Positions 44,425 through 53,630 of a stretch of 64,000 bases of DNA are shown here, piece after piece. Position 1 is the stretch's first letter. The number at the start of each line of letters is the position of its first letter. The notes beneath the pieces were generated by a model. That model was not told the DNA's origin and searched no databases. It saw only the letters and a program-made list of their open reading frames with translations. A program made the position numbers and the translations under genes. The stretch comes from Chryseobacterium gleum (GTDB lineage Bacteria > Bacteroidota > Bacteroidia > Flavobacteriales > Weeksellaceae): contig NZ_LR134289.1 of the NCBI RefSeq assembly GCF_900636535.1, forward strand, positions 2,232,001-2,296,000, given 5' to 3'.

Positions 44425-45318
44425 TTATAGATGAACCTCCCCCTCTTGGTGCCCTTCAGTTTCAATTTGGAATGTAGTATGGCTAATTTTAAATTCAGAG
44501 GTGGCTTTATCTGACAAATTTTTCAAAAGTTTATTGAGATCTTCCTGATGGTCGGCTACTACGTGGGAACTCATCGCATTAACGCCGGAAGTCAATGACC
44601 AAACGTGGAGATCATGAAGTTTAATAACTCCTTTTACAGATTCCAAAGAATTTCTAAGCTCTTCTATATTGACATCTTTTGGAGTTCCTTCTAATAAAAC
44701 ATTCACAGCTTCTTTCAAGAGCTTCCAGGTTCTCGGAAATATTAATAACCCTATCACAGCGGAAATAAGGGGATCAGCATAATACCATCCTGTCGTCAAC
44801 ATAATAACTCCGGCAATCATTACTCCTACTGAGGTAAGCGCGTCAGAAAGAACCTCAAAGTAGGCACCCTTCATATTTAGGCTTTCACCTGAATCTTTTC
44901 TAATAATCATGATTCCGATAATATTCACCAGCAAGCCTATTCCGGCAACGATCATCATAGCTGTGCTCTGTACTTCAGGGGGATTTTTGAACCTTTGCCA
45001 TGCTTCAAACAATACATATACAGAAATTCCCAACAGAACTACCGCATTGATTACTGCCGCCAGAATTTCTGTTCGGTAATAGCCGAATGTTTTCTGTGCA
45101 TCGGCTTTTCTTTCACCAATTTTGATTGCTATAAAAGCAAGGAATAATCCGACCACATCAGTAAGCATATGAGCTGCATCGGCAAGTAGCGCAAGACTTT
45201 TAGTAGCTAAACCGCCAATAACTTCGGCAATCATATAAGTGCCACTTAAACATAAGACAATTAAAAGATTTCTTTTATGTTTTGCAGAAGCCGAAATATT
45301 TTTATTCTGATCGTTCAT
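44425..45318 (-). CDS. Cation diffusion facilitator (CzcD/ZitB-type)
   Basis: 297 residues, six helices; zinc/cadmium/cobalt:H+ antiporter. Helix 2 has the HxxxD site in LALLADAAHMLTDVVGLFLA; helix 5 has a corresponding YFEVLSDALTSVGVM (D). The cytosolic C-terminal domain contains KLHDLHVWSL and a His-rich end. It begins 27 bp after the bestrophin-like gene. Confidence 0.93.
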   Translation of the reverse strand: MNDQNKNISASAKHKRNLLIVLCLSGTYMIAEVIGGLATKSLALLADAAHMLTDVVGLFLAFIAIKIGERKADAQKTFGYYRTEILAAVINAVVLLGISVYVLFEAWQRFKNPPEVQSTAMMIVAGIGLLVNIIGIMIIRKDSGESLNMKGAYFEVLSDALTSVGVMIAGVIMLTTGWYYADPLISAVIGLLIFPRTWKLLKEAVNVLLEGTPKDVNIEELRNSLESVKGVIKLHDLHVWSLTSGVNAMSSHVVADHQEDLNKLLKNLSDKATSEFKISHTTFQIETEGHQEGEVHL

Positions 45319-45345
45319 AACACTAAGATTTGTATTAGATTAAGC

Positions 45346-46224
45346 CTACATTTCATAATAGCTTGTACTCACTTCTTTAACTGGTACATTCTTCTCTCCG
45401 ATCATTTGCAAAAGATTGATTTCAATTGTTTTTGCTAATGATGTCATTGGAGTATCTACCGGTGTATTTTCAAAGGGGTCCTGCATTATGATTGCTGTTT
45501 TCTCAATAGCTATAAAAATCACAGGTACAATAATTGTCGTGGCAATCTCAACACCAAGTTGTGAGTCTTCCAGTCCAAATGGCAGAAGAAATGCAAAAAC
45601 GTAAATCAATGTATGCAGCAAAATGCTGTAGGCACGAGGGAAAACAGTATTTTTTAAACGCTCACATTTTCCCATACTGTCACAAAACCTGATGACCATA
45701 TCGTTCATCTGTACCAATTTGTATTCAGATAAATTCTCCTGTTCTGCCAATTTCCTAAGGTGATCAGAATGTTTATCTAAAAGGGCATTGGGAATATTTA
45801 AAGCATTGATGTTTTGCGATTCTAAGTATTCTCTTACTCTTATTGAAAAAGGTACTTTTCTTAAACTTTCTCCTAAAGCATTCAGCCAGATGATATGTCG
45901 TTCTGCAAACTCAGATGTATCGTTTTCTGAGTTAGGGAAAAATTGTTTTATTAATCTCATAAATGATCTTGAATCATTCACAATAGCGCCCCAAACGGTT
46001 CTTGCTTCCCACCATCTTTCATAAGATTGTGCAGTCCTGAATGCTAAAAGTAAAGAGACAGCAGTTCCTAAAAGTGCAGGAATACTCAATGGTATGGTAA
46101 TTTTTTTCAAAAAATCAATGTCGTCTAAAAAGCCTATTAGAAAAGCAAAGCTGACAATCAAAACGATCTGAAATTTAATCTGTTTAACAAAATACCAAAC
46201 CGAAATTCTTTTGTTTAAAAGCAT
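45346..46224 (-). CDS. Bestrophin-family membrane protein
   Basis: 292 residues with four to five membrane helices and long cytoplasmic helices. The hallmark is LLLAFRTAQSYERWWEARTV near the N-terminus (bestrophin/UPF0187 family) and a C-terminal IIMQDPFENTPVDTPMTSLA. Bacterial bestrophins are ion channels (often Na+-selective). Its place in a metal-resistance cluster is of interest; role not known. Confidence 0.88.
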   Translation of the reverse strand: MLLNKRISVWYFVKQIKFQIVLIVSFAFLIGFLDDIDFLKKITIPLSIPALLGTAVSLLLAFRTAQSYERWWEARTVWGAIVNDSRSFMRLIKQFFPNSENDTSEFAERHIIWLNALGESLRKVPFSIRVREYLESQNINALNIPNALLDKHSDHLRKLAEQENLSEYKLVQMNDMVIRFCDSMGKCERLKNTVFPRAYSILLHTLIYVFAFLLPFGLEDSQLGVEIATTIIVPVIFIAIEKTAIIMQDPFENTPVDTPMTSLAKTIEINLLQMIGEKNVPVKEVSTSYYEM

Positions 46225-46241
46225 AATTGAGGATTTTTTAA

Positions 46242-46985
46242 TTATTGACTAAATTTATTTTGCAACATTGTTTTACGTTTTTTTATTACTTTTAAAATAA
46301 TGTATAGAATCATAGTAAGAATACAGCCTACAATAAAAATCATATTATAATGCGTATGTCTTAGGATAATTTCTCCGGTAATTTCAAAAACAGTAAAAAT
46401 CAGAAACATGGCAAAAAGTCCGTTTTTTTCTTTTAATAGAACTTTTTTTAAACTGAAGCTAAGATGAGTATTTCTGAAAAGGTATAAATTCGGTATAAAA
46501 ACCGGTACTTTATCAGCCCACTTAGTATATTGCTCTCCAAATTTTCTTTCTAAAAATTGCTCTTCAGCAAAAACAATCCTTTCATAATAGACCCAATAAA
46601 AAAACACAAATGAAATTACAAACCACAGATTTTCAGTAAACATCGCAAGCCCAAGCCACATAAAAAAATTACCTAAGTACAATGGATTTCTGGTTGTACT
46701 GTAAATACCTGTAGTGTTTAATTCATCTGCAACCTGCCCTGCTTTTGTATTTCTTCCTGAAGTATTATGCGGAGTAAAACCAACAGTATACACTCTTATA
46801 ATCAAACCTAAAATGCTTACAGCTAAACAAAGCATCTCAAAGAAAAGTGAACAATCATTATCGTTTTTCAGCAAAACATTTTGGATAAAAACTCCTAAGC
46901 CAAGCGCCAGAACGATAATCGGCAAAAAACTTCTGTATCTGAACAGCCAATTTCCCTGGGTTTCTAATTCTTGTTTTAAAGGCAT
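46242..46985 (-). CDS. Isoprenylcysteine-methyltransferase-family membrane protein
   Basis: 247 residues with about six helices and the family C-terminal motif GIYSTTRNPLYLGNFFMWLG followed by ERIVFAEEQFLERKFGEQYT. This is an S-adenosyl-methionine-dependent ICMT/PEMT-like methyltransferase fold. Such proteins recur in CzcABC clusters. I start at ATG 46985 rather than a TTG at 47006. Confidence 0.82.
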   Translation of the reverse strand: MPLKQELETQGNWLFRYRSFLPIIVLALGLGVFIQNVLLKNDNDCSLFFEMLCLAVSILGLIIRVYTVGFTPHNTSGRNTKAGQVADELNTTGIYSTTRNPLYLGNFFMWLGLAMFTENLWFVISFVFFYWVYYERIVFAEEQFLERKFGEQYTKWADKVPVFIPNLYLFRNTHLSFSLKKVLLKEKNGLFAMFLIFTVFEITGEIILRHTHYNMIFIVGCILTMILYIILKVIKKRKTMLQNKFSQ

Positions 46986-47044
46986 AACTAATATTTTTAA
47001 AATCAAGTGAAATCAAGATAGGATTTCACTTGATTATTGATTAA

Positions 47045-48358
47045 TTAATGTCCGTGGTCTCCTGCATTAGAAAGCTTAGCATTCACGAAGAATGCGCCTT
47101 TTACCACAATTTTTGCATCAGGTGCAATTGCACTCACAGGCGTAATCGCTGTGTAACCCATATCTGAAGTCCCTTTTACCACTTCAATTTTTTCAAAATT
47201 CATTTTCTTAGCCTGCTCCTTTGCATGGTTTCCTGCTTCGGTTTCATTTTTGTGACCGTGTTCCGCCTCTCCTTCATCATGCCCGTGACCATGATCGTCA
47301 TCTCCTTTTTCTTCAGCGTGCTCTTCCACTTTTTTAGAAGTTTGTACAAATACATAGAATTTACCATCGGCTTCTACAATAGCTTCATTTGGAACGGCGG
47401 GAGTTTGTGAATTTCCAAGGCTTACATTTCCTGTAATATTCATTCCGTCAATCAAGCCAGCTTTGTTCCCGGTAACCATTGCATGAACTGAAATCGTTTT
47501 ACTTTCATTTTCAAAAGATGATCCGATGCTGTACACTTTTGCATTAAAGGTTTCTTCCGGATTGTTGGTGAGCTTAAACTGCACAATCTGACCAACTTTC
47601 ATTTTGGGAAGATCTCTTTCAAAGACTTGTAAATCCAAATGAATTGAGCTGTTATCGATGATCTCCAAAACCGGTGACGATACATCAACATAACTTCCTA
47701 TCTGTGCATTAATCGTACTAACTGTTCCGCTGATTGGCGATGTAATGACCAAGCCTGATCTTAGGTTTCCATTGCTTACTTTCCCAGGACTGATTCCCAT
47801 TAGCTGTAATTGTCTTTGTAACGATGATCTCTGGGTTCTTAAACTTTTTAGCTCCGCATCAGAACTTTGCAGATTCTTTTTTGCTCCGGCATCATTGTCA
47901 AAAAGCTCCTTTTGCCTTCTGAATTCCTGCTCTGCATAAGTTATTCTGCTGTTAATAGTCAGATATTGTTCCTGTAACTGAATGTATTCAGGGTTACTGA
48001 TTGTAGCAATAACCTGTCCCTGTCTTACATAATCTCCTATCTGAACGGTTAATGTCTTAATGACACCTCCATACAGTGAAGTGACCGTTGCCTTTCTGTT
48101 ATTGGGTACACGAAGAACACCATTTGCCTTAATAGTTGAGGCTAAATCTTTCATTTCTAAAGTTCCAAGACTGATTCCTACAGATTTCATCTGTTCTTCA
48201 GTCAGTTCCGCAATAGTTTGCGGAGCTTCTTCGTGACTTTCTTCTGCCTGTTCTGTTTTTGGTTTCTCTTCTCCTTCTGCCGGAGCATCTTTTTTTCCAC
48301 AGCTGACCGCTAGAATAGAAATTAAGGCTAGAGATACAATGCTATATTTGATTTTCAT
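47045..48358 (-). CDS. czcB: RND efflux periplasmic adaptor (CzcB/CusB-like lipoprotein)
   Basis: 437 residues; lipoprotein signal with lipobox ILAVSC. An HlyD/RND adaptor layout: barrel-sandwich, helical hairpin (ITYAEQEFRRQKELFDND to LRTQRSSLQRQLQLM) and beta-barrel. A His/Asp-rich insertion (KGDDDHGHGHDEGEAEHGHK) lies near residues 345-375, and the C-terminus ends in DHGH; both suggest metal sequestration. 4 bp after the pump gene, so tightly coupled. Confidence 0.92.
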   Translation of the reverse strand: MKIKYSIVSLALISILAVSCGKKDAPAEGEEKPKTEQAEESHEEAPQTIAELTEEQMKSVGISLGTLEMKDLASTIKANGVLRVPNNRKATVTSLYGGVIKTLTVQIGDYVRQGQVIATISNPEYIQLQEQYLTINSRITYAEQEFRRQKELFDNDAGAKKNLQSSDAELKSLRTQRSSLQRQLQLMGISPGKVSNGNLRSGLVITSPISGTVSTINAQIGSYVDVSSPVLEIIDNSSIHLDLQVFERDLPKMKVGQIVQFKLTNNPEETFNAKVYSIGSSFENESKTISVHAMVTGNKAGLIDGMNITGNVSLGNSQTPAVPNEAIVEADGKFYVFVQTSKKVEEHAEEKGDDDHGHGHDEGEAEHGHKNETEAGNHAKEQAKKMNFEKIEVVKGTSDMGYTAITPVSAIAPDAKIVVKGAFFVNAKLSNAGDHGH

Positions 48359-48362
48359 TTGT

Positions 48363-51300
48363 CTATTTATTGATGATTGAATTAATGATAACTACAGATT
48401 CGTTGACCTGTTGAATAGATTCCAGGTATTTAAGCTGAATATTGGTGGAAGTCTGCAGTGCAAAAAGATATTCTACATAAGAAATTTCTCCTGTTTTATA
48501 ACCTAATTGTCCTGCTTTGGCAATTTTCTCAGCATTTGGAATCGCTTGATTAACGTAGTAGTCATACTGATTAACATTTTGCTGATATTGATTAAATGCA
48601 TTTTGCAATTGCGCTTCAAGCTGCTTTTGCTGGAATTTTGCATTTGATTCTGCCATTTGTCTCTGATATTCATAAGACTGGATTCTTGCTTTCGTAGCTC
48701 CAAATGTCAAAGGAATAGAAACACCAATTGTTGCCGAATGAAACCTGTTTCCTCCATTGAAATACTGATCCATCCCGTTGATGGTTTGAAATCCTATCAA
48801 TGACTGATTAGTATATCCGATGGTAAAGTCAGGAAGTCCCAAAGATTTTTCAACTTTCTTATTTTTTTCCGCAATCTGCATTTCCTGATAAAAAGCTTTT
48901 ACGGTAGGATGCTGTGCAATGGCACTGCTGTCTAAAACATATTGTGCTTGTAGCGGATGATAGTTCTGATCAAATGGAACTGAAATATCCTCTTCAATAT
49001 TTAGCAATGTTTTTAAATTTTTATAGGCATTGGTAAGATAAACCTCATTCTGTTTAAGCAATAAGTTGATTTCCCCTCTCTGTGTTTCAGCTGTATTGAT
49101 TTCAATTTTTTTAATATCTCCGGCTTTAAACCTAACCGTTGCAACTCTGATAAAGTCATTGTATAAACTATCCAGATTGCTAAGCTTGGATTTATTAAAT
49201 TGTAAATACTCAATTTGATAATAATACGTTCGAACCTGTTTCGCTAATTCATTCATAGAAACTTCCCTGTTGATTTGCTTTCCTTTAATCTGTTCCGCAA
49301 TCAACTCTTTTCTTGCTTTGAACAAAGTTGGAAATGGAATCGTTTGGGAGATCGAAAATGATTGGTCAAATTTCTTAGAGTTATACTGCCCCAATTGAGC
49401 ATCCACATTCATTTTCGGGAGCTCTTTGGACGTTGGAATCAATGCCTGTGTAGCTTTAATATCCAGATCTCTCGATCGGATTGATTGATTATTCTCAATA
49501 GCAGTACGTGTAGCTTCTTCGACTGTTATGGTTCTTCCCTGTTGTGCACTAAAAGTCTGTCCTAAAAATAAAAATCCTAAAACCACAATGGCGGTTACCG
49601 ATTTGTTATTGATCTTTTTTAAATTAATCTTGGTATTAAAAATAATATACAACATTGGTAAGACAAATAATGTTAAGAAAGTCGCCGTAACCAAACCTCC
49701 GATAACAACTGTCGCCAAAGGTTTTTGCACTTCAGCTCCTGCACCTGTAGAAATAGCCATCGGTAAAAATCCTAATGAAGCTACTGTTGCAGTCATTAAA
49801 ACAGGTCTTAATCTTGTTTTTGTACCTTCCATTACTCTTTTCAGAATATTGGTCTCGCCTTCCTTTTCCAATTGATTAAATGTTCCAATCAATACAATTC
49901 CATTCAAAACGGCAACACCAAATAAAGCAATAAAGCCAATTCCGGCACTGATACTGAATGGCATATCTCTCAATAATAATGCGAATACACCACCAATCGC
50001 ACTCATAGGAATAGCCGTAAAAATTAAAGTGGCTTGCTTAAATGAATTAAATGTAAAATAAAGCAGCATAAAGATTAAGAATAGCGATACTGGAACTGCA
50101 ATCATTAATCTCTTACTTGCTGCCTGAAGATTCTCAAATTGACCTCCATAGGTAAAATAATATCCTGCAGGAAGTTTTACTTCTTTATCGAGCTTTGATT
50201 GTATGTCCTTAACTACACTTTCAACATCACGGTCTTTCACATTGAAACCTATTACAATCCTTCTTTTTCCCGCTTCGCGGCTGATTTGGGCAGGCCCTAA
50301 TTTGTAACTAATATTAGCAACCTGGGCGAGTGGAATTTGCGTTCCAGAGGCAGTAGAAATCATTAGATTACTAACATCGTCAATATTTGTTCTGTGTAAA
50401 CTGTCTAATCTTACAACCAGATCGAACCTCCTTTCATTTTCAAAAACCTGACCTGCTGATTTACCTGCAAAAGCTGTACTTACTGCATTATTAACGTCTT
50501 CAATGTTTAATCCGTAATTGGCCATTCTGGTTCTGTCATACTCTACGTTAATCTGAGGGAGTCCGCTTACACGCTCAATTTGGGGAGATGTAGAACCTTT
50601 AACAGACTGTATTACCTTAGCAGTCTTATCAGCATAAATTGCCAGAGAATCTAAGTTTTCACCAAAAATTTTAACTGCAACATCTTGTCTAATACCTGTC
50701 ATTAACTCATTGAAACGCATTTGGATAGGTTGGTTCTTTTCAAAGAAAACTCCAGGAATCACTTCTAATTTCTCTGAGATTTCATCAGCGAGTTCGTCAT
50801 ACGTTTTCTTTGTTTTCCATTCTTTCTGAGGTTTCAAGATAACCATCATATCAGTAGCTTCCGGTGGCATTGGGTCGGTAGGTACTTCAGCAGCGCCAGT
50901 TTTACCAACAACCATTTTTACCTCATCAAACTGTTTTATAATTCTTGAAGCCTGCATTGAAGTTTCAATACTTTGATTTAAGGAACTTCCTTGTGGAAGG
51001 ATACAGTGGAATGCAAAATCGCCTTCCTGCAACTGAGGTATAAATTCACCACCCATTCTCCCAAAAACAAATATTGCTACAGCAAAGAGAGCTACGGTTC
51101 CTCCAACCAGCCAATATTTTATTTTTAATGCTTTTTCCAATAAAGGCTGATAAACTTTCTGAATTCTGTTCATCATTTTATCAGAGAAATTTTCTTTGTG
51201 GCTCATCTTTTTTGATAAGAATAAAGCACTCATCATCGGAATATAAGTCAATGATAAAATCAGAGCGCCCAAAATAGCAAATCCCACAGTTTTAGCCATA

Positions 51301-52727
51301 GGCGTAAACATTTTACCTTCTACTCCCACCAATGTTAAAATCGGAATGTATACAATTAGAATAATGATTTCTCCAAATGCTGCACTACTTCTGATTTTGG
51401 ATGCAGAAAGAAAAACTTCTTCATCCATTTCTGCTTGGGTAAGCATTTTTTTTGATTTATTCAAGCCTAAATGATGTAAGGTAGCTTCCACAATAATAAC
51501 TGCCCCATCAACAATAAGCCCGAAATCAATCGCTCCTAAACTCATCAGGTTAGCACTCACACCAAACACATTCATCATTCCTAATGCAAACAGTAATGAT
51601 AATGGAATAGCTGATGCTACAATTAAACCTGCTCTTAAATTACCCAAGAAGATAACAAGTACGAAGATGACAATGAGTGCACCTTCAATTAGGTTTTTTT
51701 CTACTGTGTCGATTGCTCTTCCAACCAGGTCGGTTCTATCTAAATAAGGTTCAATTACAACGTCTGCAGGAAGAGATTTTTGTATAACTGGTATCTTTTC
51801 TTTAATTCTGTTCACCACTTCATTACTGTTGGCTCCCTTTAGCATCATAACAACACCTCCCACAGCATCGACCTGACCATTAAAAGTCATTGCACCATAT
51901 CTCACAGCACTTCCCAGACGCACTTCAGCAACATCTTTTATGAAGATTGGAACACTGCCCGTATTATTTTTAACTACAATGTTCCCTGCGTCTTCTAAAG
52001 ATGTTACCAAACCGATTCCACGGATAAAATATGCATTTGGCTTTTTATCAATATAAGCACCTCCTGTATTCTGATTATTTTTTTCGAGAGCGGTAAAAAT
52101 ATCAGATATACTTACGCCCATCGCTCTTAATCTGTCTGGATTTACAGCGACCTCGTATTGTTTTAACTGACCGCCAAAACTGTTGATCTCTGCAACTCCA
52201 GGTGTTCCATTAAGCTGTCTTCGCACAATCCAGTCCTGCATTGTTCGCAGTTCTTTAGCATCATACTTTTTCTCACTGCCTTTTTTGGGATGCAGGATAT
52301 ATTGATAAACTTCTCCAAGTCCAGTACTAACAGGGGCAAGTTCAGGAGTTCCAACACCTTGGGGAATTTCTTCTTCTGCTTGTTTTAATTTTTCAGTAAC
52401 CAGTTGGCGAGCAAAATAAATATCTACCTCTTCTTTAAAAACAACTGTAATCACTGATAGACCGAATCTAGAAATACTCCTAGTTTCCTCAATATCTGGT
52501 ACATTTGCGATACTTTGTTCAATTGGGAAGGTAACAAGTTGTTCTACTTCCTGTCCAGCAAGTGTGGGACATACTGTGATGATCTGCACCTGATTATTGG
52601 TAATATCCGGTGTAGCATCAATTGGCAGTTTGGTTGCGCTCCAAACTCCCCAAATAATCAATAACAAGGTCATGATACCAATGACAATCTTGTTCTTGAT
52701 ACTAAATCTTATGATTTTATCTAACAT
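48363..52727 (-). CDS. czcA: CzcA-type RND metal pump fused to a TolC-like outer-membrane channel
   Basis: 1454 residues. The first about 1035 residues are a heavy-metal RND pump with 12 helices; the proton-relay helix 4 has DFGLIVDGAVIIVEA, the form typical of Co/Zn/Cd (HME1-like) pumps rather than Cu/Ag. Around residues 1040-1062 there is an extra hydrophobic, signal-peptide-like segment (VTAIVVLGFLFLGQTFSAQ), followed by about 390 residues of outer-membrane-factor type (CzcC/TolC coiled-coil repeats, e.g. ELAKQVRTYYYQIEYLQFN). One gene thus encodes inner-membrane pump and channel. The junction may be a 13th helix or a signal-peptidase site. Such fusions occur in Bacteroidetes. Confidence 0.93.
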   Translation of the reverse strand: MLDKIIRFSIKNKIVIGIMTLLLIIWGVWSATKLPIDATPDITNNQVQIITVCPTLAGQEVEQLVTFPIEQSIANVPDIEETRSISRFGLSVITVVFKEEVDIYFARQLVTEKLKQAEEEIPQGVGTPELAPVSTGLGEVYQYILHPKKGSEKKYDAKELRTMQDWIVRRQLNGTPGVAEINSFGGQLKQYEVAVNPDRLRAMGVSISDIFTALEKNNQNTGGAYIDKKPNAYFIRGIGLVTSLEDAGNIVVKNNTGSVPIFIKDVAEVRLGSAVRYGAMTFNGQVDAVGGVVMMLKGANSNEVVNRIKEKIPVIQKSLPADVVIEPYLDRTDLVGRAIDTVEKNLIEGALIVIFVLVIFLGNLRAGLIVASAIPLSLLFALGMMNVFGVSANLMSLGAIDFGLIVDGAVIIVEATLHHLGLNKSKKMLTQAEMDEEVFLSASKIRSSAAFGEIIILIVYIPILTLVGVEGKMFTPMAKTVGFAILGALILSLTYIPMMSALFLSKKMSHKENFSDKMMNRIQKVYQPLLEKALKIKYWLVGGTVALFAVAIFVFGRMGGEFIPQLQEGDFAFHCILPQGSSLNQSIETSMQASRIIKQFDEVKMVVGKTGAAEVPTDPMPPEATDMMVILKPQKEWKTKKTYDELADEISEKLEVIPGVFFEKNQPIQMRFNELMTGIRQDVAVKIFGENLDSLAIYADKTAKVIQSVKGSTSPQIERVSGLPQINVEYDRTRMANYGLNIEDVNNAVSTAFAGKSAGQVFENERRFDLVVRLDSLHRTNIDDVSNLMISTASGTQIPLAQVANISYKLGPAQISREAGKRRIVIGFNVKDRDVESVVKDIQSKLDKEVKLPAGYYFTYGGQFENLQAASKRLMIAVPVSLFLIFMLLYFTFNSFKQATLIFTAIPMSAIGGVFALLLRDMPFSISAGIGFIALFGVAVLNGIVLIGTFNQLEKEGETNILKRVMEGTKTRLRPVLMTATVASLGFLPMAISTGAGAEVQKPLATVVIGGLVTATFLTLFVLPMLYIIFNTKINLKKINNKSVTAIVVLGFLFLGQTFSAQQGRTITVEEATRTAIENNQSIRSRDLDIKATQALIPTSKELPKMNVDAQLGQYNSKKFDQSFSISQTIPFPTLFKARKELIAEQIKGKQINREVSMNELAKQVRTYYYQIEYLQFNKSKLSNLDSLYNDFIRVATVRFKAGDIKKIEINTAETQRGEINLLLKQNEVYLTNAYKNLKTLLNIEEDISVPFDQNYHPLQAQYVLDSSAIAQHPTVKAFYQEMQIAEKNKKVEKSLGLPDFTIGYTNQSLIGFQTINGMDQYFNGGNRFHSATIGVSIPLTFGATKARIQSYEYQRQMAESNAKFQQKQLEAQLQNAFNQYQQNVNQYDYYVNQAIPNAEKIAKAGQLGYKTGEISYVEYLFALQTSTNIQLKYLESIQQVNESVVIINSIINK

Positions 52728-52883
52728 TGAATTTAATTTTTATTGGATTGCCCAAAGTTAAAATCAGTATAAAACTGAATTTAAAAGATGATGCAAAGAT
52801 GAATAGGATTACAGTGCAATGATATTGCAAAGTTTCCAAGACAATTTAGATGAAAGGGAATCCTTCCATCATATCAATAAAAA

Positions 52884-53213
52884 TTATATTTTAGGCGGTT
52901 GCCAGATTTGGTCGTACACCAAATAAGCGAAGTCGTTTTTCTGAAAATGGATTTTCTTAGAAAAAAACGCAGTAGCGATTCTTGAAAAAACTAGAATTGG
53001 TTCGATTTTATAAGATGCCACCGTGGTTCTGCAACAGTTGCAAGAACAAAATGGAGAACAAGAATCTGCCTTCGAATGTGAATCTTCTTGTGTCTTTGAA
53101 CTTAAAGAATAATTGAAATCTTGCTTAAAAGACTGAGCATTTGCACTATCTAGACATGGCATTATGGATAACGCCACAAAATAGATGATGAAAAGTAGTC
53201 TTACAAATTTCAT
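52884..53213 (-). CDS. Small exported Cys-rich protein at the head of the czc operon (DUF6660-like)
   Basis: 109 residues: signal peptide (cleavage near DSANAQ), a Ser-rich stretch, then a Cys cluster CSPFCSCNCC and a C-terminal KNDFAYLVYDQIWQPPKI. The Cys cluster suggests metal binding, perhaps a periplasmic metal sensor or chaperone; this is inference. It lies 156 bp upstream of the pump gene. The -7 box of its promoter is only 4 bases from its ATG, suggesting a leaderless mRNA. Confidence 0.75.
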   Translation of the reverse strand: MKFVRLLFIIYFVALSIMPCLDSANAQSFKQDFNYSLSSKTQEDSHSKADSCSPFCSCNCCRTTVASYKIEPILVFSRIATAFFSKKIHFQKNDFAYLVYDQIWQPPKI

Positions 53214-53217
53214 AATG

Positions 53218-53225
53218 CAAATGTA
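53218..53225 (-). promoter_or_regulatory. -7 box of the czc operon, possibly leaderless
   Basis: TACATTTG on the minus strand, four bases ahead of the start codon at 53213. No -33 box at the usual distance. Confidence 0.5.
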
Positions 53226-53630
53226 TAAAATATAATTACCAAAAAAATATTTTATCCTAAAATTTTAAGGAAATTATACATTTGATTATGCCGAATCAAA
53301 AAAATAAAATACCTACAATACATCTAAGTCATTTATAATTATAGAAAAAAACTGATGCTTTTAGATAAAATTAGATATGTACATTTAAATAATATTGCCA
53401 CCATAATTTAATTTTAACTCAATTTTTCAGTAAACTAATTTTCATTTTTTTCAAAACAAAATTATATATTAATTTACACTTGATTTTTAGATGAATAATA
53501 TATTAAATTCTTATATCAATATTGGTCTTTCCAAATTATAATACTTCTTTAATATAGATGTACATATTAAATATTCAAAAAATCATCTTAAAATAGGTTC
53601 TAAAATTGAACTGAATTTACGTAATTTTCT
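53226..53630. other. AT-rich intergenic gap between the metal island and the defence-like locus
   Basis: About 400 bases, very AT-rich, with no gene, promoter or strong hairpin that I can identify. It may mark the junction between two acquired blocks. Confidence 0.4.
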
